A stretch of DNA of 64,000 bases from Apium graveolens (lineage: Eukaryota; Streptophyta; Magnoliopsida; Apiales; Apiaceae). Shown one piece after another: positions 24,452 through 35,470 of the stretch; the first letter of the stretch is position 1, and each line of letters begins with the position of its first letter. The notes below the pieces were generated by a model. It was given only the letters and a program-made list of their open reading frames with translations. It had not been told where the DNA came from and ran no database searches. The stretch covers positions 80,628,442-80,692,441 of the forward strand of contig NC_133647.1 in the NCBI RefSeq assembly GCF_009905375.1, in the 5' to 3' direction. The translations under genes and the position numbers were made by a program.

Positions 24452-27400
24452 ATGGCACCTGTTATAAAGATTATGTCTTGAACTGGGTTCATTTATGAGA
24501 AGAACAATTTCACTGCATTAGTGAACAAGGGTATTCAACAATCAGGTGACTATCACAAGATGATGGACTTTGTGAAGAATTGTAAGCTGAATTATACCAT
24601 GCTGTAATCACCCACAATCTTCTGTGAAGTTGTTGAAGAGATGTGGACCACTGCTACCTATAACTCTACAGATAAGACCATCACTCTAATCATTAAAGGT
24701 AAAGAATTCTGTATAAATAGTGATGTGATAAAAGCATGTTTCAAAATTCCTGATAACAACGTGACTTCACCACACACTGACACTGATATAGTCAATATGC
24801 TCAATTCCATGCACTATGCACTTCCTACTTCTAAACTGAGTGATATTAGGAGAATGGGTCTTAGGAAATAGTGGAGTTTCTTGTGTGATGTAGTTACAAA
24901 GGTTTTCTTAGGAAACATCAGCAATTTTGATTCAGTGAATATTTCCATGCTTAACATGCTATACATGCTAGTTACAGATAAATTTTATAATTTTAGTGAT
25001 CTTGTCTTGTTTGAGTTAGGTTTTAAATTAGGGGAGTTAAATAAAAGAGCTAAAAATGTGTATTATGCTAGATTTCTTATGTTATTAGCTAACCACCTCT
25101 TTGAAGAGATTGTGCTTGAGAACCCTAACAACAAACTGGATTGTTGGGTTCAAGAGAGAAGGCTCATTGCAGATTTGAACAGGGCCAATCATCACAAGGA
25201 TGTGCCAATGTTCTACTTTTCTGTAATGCAAGCACCTCAGGTTAATAAGGTAAGTTCATCCATCCCTACAATTATTCCAACCTCCACAATTTCTTTGAGT
25301 TCAAGAGTAGCTATGGAAACTGTGCCAATGACCAAATAGTTGCCTACCAAAGCTGCCAAACCTACTATTATTTCAAAATCCAAATCAAAGAAAGCCCCCT
25401 CTGGTATCTCCCAAAAGATGCCAGTTAAAAAATCCACTAAAGCCAAAGAGGAGAGTGTGAAGGAGGGTAAGTTAGGTGAGGGAAGGGGTGAACATAAAAG
25501 AAACCCCAAGAATAAGGTTGGAGAGTTGAGTGAATCCCAGCCTAGCCACACTGCAGTTTCCCAACAAACTGCAGTACTTAAAAAGGACAAAAGCTCACTT
25601 CTAGCTGCATCCTCCCAAAAGGATGTAGTTATTGAACAAAGCTCTCAACCAAGAGCACATGCCAAGAGGGTTAGGGACACAAGCTCACCCCAAACTTATG
25701 CCAGAAAAAAGAAATCAAAAACCTCTGAGGATGCACAGGGTACACACATTGTGCAAACTGGTGCTAAAGACACAGTCGCTGCACCTTCACAAATTCAGCT
25801 TGATGTGGCTCCAATAAATGTGGAGTCACAGCCAAAATCTCTAGTTATAGAAGCACCTCAAACACCATACTCACCAACAAATTCTCTGGATGTGGATATG
25901 ATAAACACATCAATTCCTAATTCCTCTTCTTTAACTCTGTTGTGGAAGCCAAAATCTAGTGCAAGTGAGCATCATCTTTTAGATGATTTGTTGTCTCACT
26001 TGCCAATTTTTTCAGGAACTGTTGTGTCATGTATGCCTAAAATATCTTCAATCAGCACAGAGTCAACAATAGTTTCTATTCCCAGCTCATTCATTTCTAC
26101 TCTCTCGACGGATATTGCTCATCCGTCGAGTAGTGATTGTATCCCGACGAATAAGCCTAACAGCAGTTATCCGTTGGATAGCAAAACCAATCACTCGATG
26201 GATATCACTCATCCGTCGAGTATCTCTGCACAGCTTCAAACTTCAATTCTTAGTGCAAAAGATTTAGTGGTTGTACAGTCACTCTTAGGATTGAGAGAGA
26301 AGAGTGTTTTGAGTGAGAGTCTGGGTTGCTCCCAGGAAAAAGGAGAGGAAATGAGTGAAAATCTGCAATCCATTTCTTCAGGATTGGAAAAAGGGAGTGA
26401 GAGGAGTCCCACCTTAGTAGGTGAAGGTGAGGGTGTGAGGGTGGGGAGCCAGGGTGAGACCCTGATGCAACAAAAGAGAGAAAACGAGAGAAATGCAGGT
26501 ACTGGAGCAATAAGGATGGATGTCATTGCTAGTGAGTCAATGAATGTCCAGGATGCAGACAGGGAAGAACTATCTCAGCATCCTAAAGCTGTTATAGATT
26601 CTACTTCCCTTGATGTTGAGGAATTTACTCACCCTGTTCCAACTTATCAAATTCTAGCTGAACAGGAAAATGACAATACAGAAAGGATGCTCAATCTGGT
26701 GCATACCACCCAGTCTATGCAAAGGGCAAAGGATGCCATCACAGCTTTGCCTTCTACAGTTGGTGATGTGGACTATGAGACTGGGGGTTCAGCTGAATTC
26801 TTTGGAGATGGGAGTGGGGATAGTGAAGATGGAGAAATGAACATAGGGGGAGAAGTAGGCTCAAGCTCAAGGTCAGGTATGCCATCATGGGCATTCTCAA
26901 AGCACTGTGGAGCGCATTACTTCAAGACAACCCTGATCCAGTTAATTAATCAAACTCACACTGCTCTTCAAACCACTACCAATTCAAGCACCAAGAAGCT
27001 CCTTCAGGCACATCTAGCCTCCCTGCAACTTCAGCAAATCAAGGGCCTCCAATATGCTAGAGATGTGGATACCATGAAGGGTGATATTGAGGAGATGAAG
27101 AAGGCTATTTCAAACATGATAGATTATAAACTTCCAGAAGCTACAATGCTTGACATCAAGAGGCAATTAAGGAAAAATTCTGATCTGTCAACCAAGATAG
27201 ATGCCTTGGATACAAGAATGTCAGCCATGGAAGCATCTTTGACTGCCATTCATCTCCATCAAGCCCAATAAACTGATCTACTTCAAAAACTGGTGGCAGC
27301 TCAAACCCCCTCCACAGCTCAACTTGATGATAACAAAAAGGGGAGAAAGGACCAAGTGAGGGGGAGAAGCTTCAGATACAAATTAGTAAAGTAATTGTGC

Positions 27401-29001
27401 CTTCAATTACTATCTCAAAGCCACCAGTTACAGATGGTATAGATCTGATTCAAGCAGCAGCAGCGAACTTGAAAGTTACTGAGAAAGAAAAGTTGAGTTT
27501 GGTCAACTGGGAGAAGATTGATGAGGAGATACAGAAGAAGTTTAAACTTGTCAAGGAGCCAGTTAAGTTAGCCATCCATCACTCTCAAGTCAAGCAAATT
27601 AGTATGAATAAGATGAGCATGAATTATCTGGAAAAAGGACAATCTTCCTGCATCAAGTCTCCAAAGGCTGAAATGATTCTTAAACCAAGGGCAAACTACT
27701 CAAAATCATCTTTGAAAAACCCCTTAGACACTGTGTATGAGACACCCAAGCCTGATGAGAAGAAGCTTCTGTCAAGATCAATTGCCTTCTATAAGGATCC
27801 AGCTGATTCAGCTTCTAAAAGGAGGATTGCTAAGATTTTCAGGAATGGGAAAGAAATTTGTGTGGTGGCTGGACACCCTCAATTTGCTCAAGCAAAGAGA
27901 GAAGAAAAAGCTAGATTGAAGCAGGAAAAGAAGTAGGCTGCTCTAGATGCTAAAAAGGCTAAATAGAAGAGAGAGCAGATTGCTATCTTGGCCAAGCTAC
28001 ATGCTGTAAATTCATCACAACAAATTCCCTCTCAACCATCTGAAGCTACTGAATCAAGGAAACAAGTTGAAGAACAGAAGAAATCTCCAAGAAAGAAAGC
28101 ATTGGCTAAAAGAACTAAAAGGAAACAGGATATTGTTGACAAGAAATTGGAAGATCAATTTCCTAAGGAATCCACACCAGCTACAACTCAAGCAACAAAG
28201 CCCTCTGTGGTATTTGAAGACATAAGGGTGGTGGATCCCTACAAGAATATTCATGGTGAACCTATTGTGCCCAAGGATGAGCCAATAGAATGGGAGAACA
28301 TACCAATTCCAGACTTCAATCTACCAATCCTTAGCAAGCCAAAAAGGACAAAGTCAAGAGCAGTCAAAAAAGTGAAGTTGTCACCTCTCAAATCCAAATC
28401 TATAGTCAAAGCTCAGCCCAAAGTCAATAGGGGAGACTATCTGTACTTGTGTGACATCAAAGAATTTTATGATCTAAATCTCTATCTGGATGAACTAGAT
28501 GAAGTAAGAAGTATTGATGCATACAGAAACCTACCTGAAAGGTTAGTGTTCAAGTACAGAGGAGGAAAGGAGATTCAGTGGCCACTTCACAGGATTCTTC
28601 AAGTGAGCCAAGCTGTACTGATTAAAGTTTATTCATCCTTCAAAAAGAACTTTGGGTTCAATGTCACTGCAAGAAGACTAGTATTGAAGAAGATTGAAGA
28701 ACTAAGGAGTGTTAGAGCTAAAGATGCACTCCCAAAGACTCTAATCATCCCATACACAGGGAGAAGAGTGCATCTAAGGCCCTACTGGCTGATGGAGTTC
28801 ATAGATGATAAAGGTGTGAGAAGATTCTTCAGATTAGAAGACCAATTGAGCATCTCTAGCAATGAGACTCTTTTGGAAATGCAAGGAAAGCTAAATCTCT
28901 CAGAATATGATGAACTAGAATTCCACAGGCAGCTCCAAAATCAGATTGAAGAAAACAACAGAAAGCTTGGAAGAAGATCCAGACCTAAAGGAACTAGATA
29001 A
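24452..29001 (+). pseudogene. Copia2 long 3' ORF of unknown family (env-like position)
   Basis: One frame runs from ATG 24452 to 27271 with stops at about 24479, 24605, 24869 and 25337. After a shift between 27271 and 27397 it continues in another frame to TAG 28999, with stops at 27934 and 27964. Intact, it would be about 1500 aa. The N-terminal ~290 residues are globular-looking (EEMWTTATYNSTDK, then LFELGFKLGEL). The middle is a long Ser/Thr/Lys-rich disordered stretch, then a helix-rich part near 26930-27270. Next comes a basic Lys-rich part, then a compact C-terminal domain at about 28430-28990 (phrase GDYLYLCDIKEFYDL). I see no convincing membrane segment. SIRE-group copias carry an env-like ORF here, but I recognise no family. 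Confidence 0.7.
26105..26219. repeat. Six TCGACGGATGA-type words inside the 3' ORF
   Basis: Starts at 26105, 26119 (reverse), 26144, 26167 (reverse), 26195 and 26209 (reverse). They fall in the disordered Ser/Thr-rich part of the ORF and encode HPS- and STD-type residues. Confidence 0.8.
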
Positions 29002-29171
29002 ATCTGCTCAGGCTAGAGGAGCATCTTGAAAATGACTGTGAGCTAAACTTTGTACATTTTTTTATTTGAAGCACTTTTCAGTATTATCTACTTTCTTTTA
29101 AAGTTGTATGTTTAGGGTGTTTTGTTATCATCAAGTATCTCTTAATTTATGGCTACAATTCCAGTAGACAT

Positions 29172-29185
29172 AAATTGGGGGAGAT
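29172..29185 (+). other. Copia2 polypurine tract
   Basis: AAATTGGGGGAGAT directly precedes the 3' LTR start TGTTGTG; it is the expected plus-strand primer. Confidence 0.85.
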
Positions 29186-30173
29186 TGTTGTGCATATGTT
29201 GTGTACTTGATGATTACATGAACAAAACACCTAAGTAGATTTTACTTAGTGAAATAATGTAGCACTCGACGGATAAGAATTATAGTCTCGACGGATAACT
29301 CATTATAGTCCCGACGGATGATGACTTATTATCCATCGAGTGAGTAGCTTATGTAATAATGAGTCTGTAGCACATTTCTGCATACACCTTTGTATATATT
29401 TTGTAGTAGCATATAAGTGATGTTGACTTTAACTAGATATGCAGAATAGGTTGATTAATTGTACATAGATGATGTCTTGTAATTCTGTATAAATGAATTG
29501 AAGTCAAGTGCCAAAATAGTTACCGACGGATGATTAACAAAGCCATCGACGGATGATCAAATGGCTATCAACGGATGTTCAATATAGCAGTTGACGGATG
29601 ATCATAAACTCAACGGATGATCATGTACTCAACGGATAAAGAATTCAAATATCAGTTGACAGTGACAGCATAGTCACATGTGTCGAAGTGTATGCAAATG
29701 GAATGAGGAAGCCTATTAATTGGGTAATAGAGAACAACGTAGCAAAGTATTAGAGTATAATGATCCTGTCTTTTGACTTTGTAATCTTGGTAATATATAA
29801 ATCAAAAAGTGGCAAATAGAAATAAGAATCTGAGATACAAAAAGTGAGAAACATTTGTAAGCAAAATTCTTAGCATTTCTCTGTATTCTCAGTAGTTCAA
29901 TATTTGTAAGCAGCTGTGAGCATTCTTGCACACAGGGTTCTCTCGATATATAATATATATCTCTGGTGGAATCATTCAAATCCACTAGAAAGTTTTTAAA
30001 GACTCTTGTTTTTAATTACTTGTGTTTTGATTCACTTAAGTTTTATTCCGCATTATGCTAATCAATACACTTATATTTATATTTGAGTTAGAACATTTTA
30101 TTTCAAGAAAAAGTTTCAAGAATTCCATTCAACCCCCTTCTGTAATTTTTGTCATATTGTTAAGGGACTAGTA
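29186..30173 (+). mobile_element. Copia2 3' LTR
   Basis: 988 bp, partner of 17120-18119, ending GGACTAGTA where the 5' LTR has GGACTAACA. It contains the same ten dispersed words (first at 29266). Two words that are imperfect in the 5' LTR are intact or differently decayed here, showing independent mutation. GTATC at 30174-30178 is the target-site copy. Confidence 0.9.
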
Positions 30174-31992
30174 GTATCCTCCTTCTCAACATTAGTAAAA
30201 GGCTCAGCATCCTTTGCAGGAGAAGCTGGGGGAGAGGTAGTACTGGGATCGAGGATACGTTCATCATTCTGGGGGGAGTTAAAGAGAGCATCCAGGCTGT
30301 CTTCAGTCTCTGGCTGTTCAGGACTTATAAAGTCCTTGGGATCTATTGAGCCAGGATATTTTTCAAACACTGCCTTCACAGCTGCATCCCACCCTTGGGT
30401 AAACTGAAGAGGATAAAGACCCTCATCATGAATTTCCATGAGATTCTTAAATTTCTCAGAATCTATGTAGTCATCAATGATGGTTTCTTTGTCACTCCGG
30501 AGCTTAACCAGCTCAACATGGGCCTTGGACAGCTCCTCCCCCTTGGTCATTAGCTTCTTCTCCAAAACCTCAGCCCTCTCCTTCCACTTCTTCATCTCCC
30601 TCTCAAACTCATCTGAGTTCCCCTTCCAGGACCTAGCTTGATGAAGGGCCGCTTGGAAGTAGGTATTGCTCTGCACAAAGAAGTGTGATTTAACACAGAT
30701 TTATAACCGAAGAGAGAAGTTGAAATTAAAAGGTAAGACAAAAATGTTATCGTAGCTTGGGACTGAGAACCCAGGAGCTCAATGGACTCAATGTCACTCC
30801 CCGTGACAATATCAGTGAAATCATGGGGAGTTATGGAGTGGTAAGACCAATCCTTAGCATGTTTGTGGATCCTACCACCGTATCACTCCTCCTAAAGCCC
30901 CAGTTGGGCCTGAATGAATGCGCCTTCAAGGGGGATCCACATCATCCCCCAGTTCCACCACCGGAGCATAAGGCCTAAGGAAGATATGAGCATTAGGCTT
31001 GCTCCTGGGGTCCTTATTGAGCTTGGCCCTCTTCGGGCGTCCAGATTCTCCCTCCTTAGGCCTATTAATGTTATTAATGGCCTCACAAGCTGAAATGAAA
31101 AAAGAAGAAAAACATTAAAATCTGAAAATGATTGAGTTTCAATAAAGAGAAATAAAAGGAAATACAGGTTAATATTACCCCTATCACTAGCCTAAGAAAG
31201 GCCCACTTTCCTCAAAGAGAACTCCTCTAAGAGAGTCCATGTATTTGGTTTGCCTTCATCCGAAATGAGGGCTTGATAAGCAACCTCCTCCTCGCCGGTC
31301 AGCCTAATGCTAGCAGGGTTGCCATCTACTACCTTGCAAAAGGGCCTACGAAAAAGGGTTGCCCAATCGCCTCCAGCCCATGTTAACCTAACAAACTCGT
31401 CTCTCCACTTTGGGTTATTCTCAACAATGGAGTTACCATAAAAAATATGGGGAATTTTGGGCCTTTGACGTAATAAAACCCAACCAGGTTGAGTTAAAGT
31501 ACTGTTATAAAACTGATTTTTTTTTTCTAAAAATGGCGACTGAAAGAGGTAATTTATTCCTAAGACATAAAACCATAAAGCAAAAAATATTCCTCCATGC
31601 ATTAGGAGGGAGCTGACATGAGTTTATTTGCACATCTGCAAGCAAACGTGGGATGAATTCGTGGAAGGGGTACCTAAGACCCGCGGTTAAAGCTCCTCGA
31701 TAAATAAAGATTATATCCCCCTCCCAATTATAGGTCCTATCCCCAGGGGCGGCCGGAGTAATTCTAAGGTTAGGGGGAGTCTGTACATGGTGTTAAAAGC
31801 TTCTATCCCACCATCAAGGTCATGAAAGGTATTACCATGGTTGTAAGAATCTAAGTCAGACAAAGATGGATATTAATCCCCTCTAGTGTTTATCATGTCT
31901 ATAAGATAAGTATAAGGAGAGCGTATTTGAATGGCAGTACCTCTTTTTGAAGAATTCATCTCGGCCAGCCAAGCAAGGTCGCGATCCGCCAT
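30174..31992 (-). pseudogene. Tat2 antisense accessory ORF (gypsy-type plant transposon protein)
   Basis: On the minus strand, ATG 31992 opens MADRDLAWLAEMN. Broken frames follow, then a clear segment at 31602-31192 (GEEEVAYQALISDEGK). After a likely 89-nt intron (31178-31090; GTAATA donor, TTTCAG acceptor) comes a coiled-coil segment at about 30676-30174 rich in Glu and Lys. The sequence style resembles the 'putative gypsy type transposon' family and the antisense accessory ORFs known between pol and 3' LTR in Tat elements. Its role is unknown. A TATA box for the minus strand lies about 165 bp upstream. Copia2 interrupts the C-terminal end, and several frameshifts inactivate it. Confidence 0.65.
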
Positions 31993-32156
31993 TGATATTC
32001 TTGGGAAGAAGGCTTGAAACCCATAAAAGGTTGAAGATGGTGGAGCTGCGGTGGAAGACAACACCGGAAATCACCTTTCTTAGAGAAGAACTAGAGAGAT
32101 TGTTTAGAGGATTTGAGAAGTGAGAAGTGAAATGAGAATTCTCACTTCTCACCTCA

Positions 32157-32165
32157 CTTATATAG
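32157..32165 (-). promoter_or_regulatory. TATA box of the antisense Tat2 ORF
   Basis: CTATATAAG on the minus strand, within GGCTATATAAGTGAGG, about 165 bp before the antisense ATG at 31992. It is suitably placed for an independent antisense promoter. Confidence 0.55.
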
Positions 32166-32280
32166 CCGAAAATTCAGGAATATGAATCGACTAAATCCCA
32201 TAGAGGCAAGGCCCATTCTAAGAAAGTCCATTAAAAAGGAAACTTCAGGGACATTCTAGAAACAGAAAAGGAAACTGAAA

Positions 32281-32940
32281 GGTCAAAAATCGACCGGAAT
32301 TTCAATTAAAGTAATCGATTAGAGTCCTGATCGATGGTAAATGAAACCCTGGTCGAATTTTCATTCGGTTAAAACAGTAAAAAATCACTTAAGTCGATCA
32401 GAGTCCTGATCGAAAAAGGAAGAATTCTGATCGAATTTTCATTCGATTAGAGGGATGAAAAATCACTTAATTAGATCAGAGTCCTGGTCAAAAAAGATAA
32501 AATTCTGATTGAATTTCCGTTCGACTAGAGATATAGAAATTTGCTTAATTAGATCAGAGTCCTGATCGATAAAGAAAATAATTCTGATCGAATTTCAGAA
32601 AGACCCCAGTGTCAAAAGCAAGTCAAAATCGATCAGAATCCTGATCGAATCGATCAGGATTCTTGGTCGATTTTACCTTAAATCTCAGTGTCAAAAATAC
32701 GTCTAAGTCGATCAGAATCCCGATCGAATCGATCAGGATTCCTGGTCGATTTTCCCTCAGAACACAGCAACAAGATCCAAGTTAATTCCATCAGGATCCT
32801 GATCGATTTCGATCAGGAATCCTGATCGAAATCTTTTCGACTAGAATGGAAAATTACCTGCTAATTTGATCAGGATCCTGATCGATTTCGATCAGGAATC
32901 CTGGTCAATTTCGCATGACTTCTGGTCGATTTAAGTCGGA
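32281..32940. repeat. Cluster of GATCAGGATCCTGATC-type palindromes
   Basis: About 660 bp in which TCGATCAG, ATCCTGATCGA and variants alternate with short spacers. A perfect 16-bp palindrome GATCAGGATCCTGATC is at 32868-32883. Left-hand units are more degenerate (for example GATCAGAGTCCTGATCGA). It lies between the antisense promoter and the 3' LTR of Tat2. Confidence 0.8.
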
Positions 32941-33240
32941 AAATTAAGAATAAATCCTGAGAAATTAAGGAAATTCCTTATAAATTCCTGGAAATTATGA
33001 ATATTTTCTGGAAATTAGATATAAATCCCAGAAGTTAAGGAAAAATCCCAGAAATTAAGGGAAGATTCCTGTAAGTTAAGGAAAAATCCCAGAAATTAAG
33101 GGAAAATTCTTGTAAATTAAGGAAAAATCCTAGAAATTAAGCGGAAATTCCTGGAAAATAGAGGAAAAATCTCAGGAAATTGAGGAAAAATTCCTGAAAA
33201 ATACCAGAAATTTCCTAAAAAAGGGAATAAGGTAAAAATA
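32941..33240. repeat. Degenerate minisatellite, about 20-40 bp units
   Basis: Repeated phrases GAAATTAAGGAAAAATCCC and close variants follow each other for about 300 bp, directly after the palindrome cluster. The 3' non-coding region of Tat/Ogre elements is known to be hypervariable and to seed satellites. Confidence 0.75.
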
Positions 33241-33405
33241 AAGTAATAGAGAGTTTCCAAAATAACCCTGAAGCTATGAACAAGGAAAATCGTTGTAAAT
33301 GTGTAGGTCACTCCACACTTTACGCAAAAATGATACCCTGTAAGGGAACAAATGAACTCAACTTCTGCAAAACCTTTTACGGTTTCCTAGAAGTTGGGTG
33401 GCAAA

Positions 33406-33914
33406 TGATAAGGAGTAAAACAAACCCTGATTGTATAATTAATATCGCATTAATTATACTAGAATTGGGCTGATAGTTAAGCCCATTAAAAAGGGCCCAA
33501 AGCCCTGAATATTAATTAATTTCGTAATTAATTAATAAGGGATAAATCAACTAATTAATAAAGTCCAAATGAAGACACAATTCCTTGGAGATTGGCCTCC
33601 AAGAAATCTCATAGGATAAGGAATTGGTTTCCTACTTCCTAGAACTCCAAAGTCCATTCTAATTCAGAGACTTGCCAACCAGGTCTCCCAACTCTAGTCT
33701 AATTCAAGGGCTCCCAACATCTATATAAGGGGTCTCACCCCATAAATCAGAACTATATTTTTTGACTTGATCCTTGGCAATCAGCAAGGTACTTAGGCAT
33801 CTTGTTAAGGCAGATCGAGTCACGAGACACAAGAGCAGTCAAATCGAGCCTCGAAGCTCACGAACCCTGGTAGTAAATACATCAATTAATGCACCTTAGT
33901 TTTCTATCCATAAC
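33406..33914 (+). mobile_element. Tat2 3' LTR
   Basis: Runs from TGATAAGGAG to CCATAACA, 509 bp, related to the LTR at 4507-5010. A TATA box (TATATAAG) lies at 33722-33729. No primer-binding site follows, so this is the right end of the element. CCTAT at 33915-33919 is the candidate target duplication, whose partner was lost with Tat2's left end. Confidence 0.8.
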
Positions 33915-34350
33915 ACCTATCGTGAACTTTTTCAATATAATACATTTTGGATTTAACTATATAGTGAAGTCCAAAATTCATTACATCGTGAAGTCCTAAT
34001 ATACCATATCATAAACTCAAAAATGTACCTTATCGAGAAGTCAAAAATTACTCATTCATCAAATTCTTGTTTATCATAAATAATTTATGATTACTCATAA
34101 TTATTTATGAATATAAATGTCTAAGTCATATTTTTTAGAATTAATTAATTAATTAATTAATTAATAACCTTAAACAAATTTTGGTTATCAAATTCACGAT
34201 ATAGTTCATATCGTGAACTCAGTACTGAAATTGATCAATATCGTGAGCTCTCGAAACCAACGAGTACTCGATATGCCTTGTTCCATTTGACTTATATAGT
34301 GGGATCTCAGAACTGCCATTTGTCGAGTAGTCCAAAATTTTGTAACATAA
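33915..34350. repeat. Degenerate repeats of an ATCGTGAAGTCC-like phrase
   Basis: Variants of TATCGTGAAGTCC or ATATAGTGAAGTCC recur at about 33918, 33960, 33985, 34033, 34210, 34236 and 34296, with irregular spacing in AT-rich sequence. A (TTAA)n run lies at 34140-34165. No coding region and no family assignment. Confidence 0.5.
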
Positions 34351-35470
34351 ATTCTCAGAATTGATTCTGAGTTTGTGACATTGATTCTTGATTCTCATAG
34401 AAGTCTGAGAGATTATGAATCAGTCATTAAAAGTCCAACCAGGGATCACCTCAAAAATATGAAGTATTAAACAAGAGTAACCCTACTGCTACAATTAAAT
34501 TTCCTAATAAAATATATCCAAGTTAAAAATAAAAAATTAAACGAGATACTCTTTTACATCAATCTGTGAAGATTGTCTTTATATTATAACTCAACTTATC
34601 AGAAATCTTACTATACCATGGAACACAGTTATTAACTCAGCATCAGTATTTAATGGTTCCAAATAAACATTGATATCTCAATGCATCATTATCAGTATTT
34701 ATCAGTCTTTTCAAAATCAATAAGTGTTGCTACATGATCATTACTCCATTTTTGAAGAATGTCATATCTGTCTTCCAGAACATGGAGTTTGTTGAAGACT
34801 CAGTATTTTTGAAGTAATAGTTTGTAAGTTTCTTAGAGAAGACAAGTCATAATAACTTTTAGTCATCATGAGAAGCTCCTCCTGAGAATATGCTCCCCCC
34901 TGAGTCTGATGCTACCCATATGATAATCATGAATAAGCATAGGTGAAGTTTATTTGATTCATTTGCAGATGTGACTCCTCTTTAATTGCTTGACATACCT
35001 TAGAATTTTGAGTATTTATGCAGGTGTCCCCATGGTTTGTTTTAGCTTTAAACTTCTTCCGCTTCATTTGTCCTTTCCTCATCATATCAACATTTATCAT
35101 TGTTCTTCCAAAGTCAACATTTCTTTGATGAAGGTCCATTGAAGACTCTTCATTCAGTCCTATTCTGCATTGCAAACTAGCTTCTCAGCAGGATGACAAT
35201 TTCCATATTATCATCATATTGTCTCTCTTGTTAAACTTTTGCTATCATCTCCAAGGTTTACACATGGGCCAGCTTATTCTTCCTCCTTTGTGATAGCAGG
35301 GTTGTATCACTCCTTCACTATCTTCTACCCTGAAAATACTATAGAATTCAATTTTTTTAGTACCCAAACTATGTTGGGTCCAGGATGCTTGGATACAGTT
35401 TTTACTTTCTCAACCTTTGACATATGCTCACTCCTTTATTAGTCTCAGAAATAATTTTCTGTTACTTGAG
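34351..35470 (-). other. Unclassified debris, possibly copia-derived on the minus strand
   Basis: No intact ORF. On the minus strand near 35380 there is a GPNIVW phrase like the gag-pol boundary of copia elements. Further along (34890-34902) lies a GGGGGGAG purine run. Neither is enough for an identification. Confidence 0.3.

Larger units (their letters stand above)
17120..30173 (+). mobile_element. Copia2: complete 13-kb SIRE-like Ty1/copia element with long 3' ORF
   Basis: The order is 5' LTR 17120-18119, primer-binding site, gag, protease, integrase, RT, RNase H, a long unassigned ORF (24452-29001), polypurine tract and 3' LTR 29186-30173. It is flanked by GTATA (17115-17119) and GTATC (30174-30178), an imperfect 5-bp target duplication. 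It sits inside Tat2: Tat2 sequence continues on both sides. The two LTRs are highly similar but differ at scattered sites, so the insertion is not very recent. All ORFs carry stops or shifts. The extra ORF after pol fits the SIRE/Maximus group, in which an additional ORF in this position is known. Confidence 0.9.

Noticed and set aside
25340..27271. Independent host gene of 643 codons
   Set aside because: The same frame continues upstream to 24452 across single stops and lies between copia RNase H and the 3' LTR, so it is part of the element.
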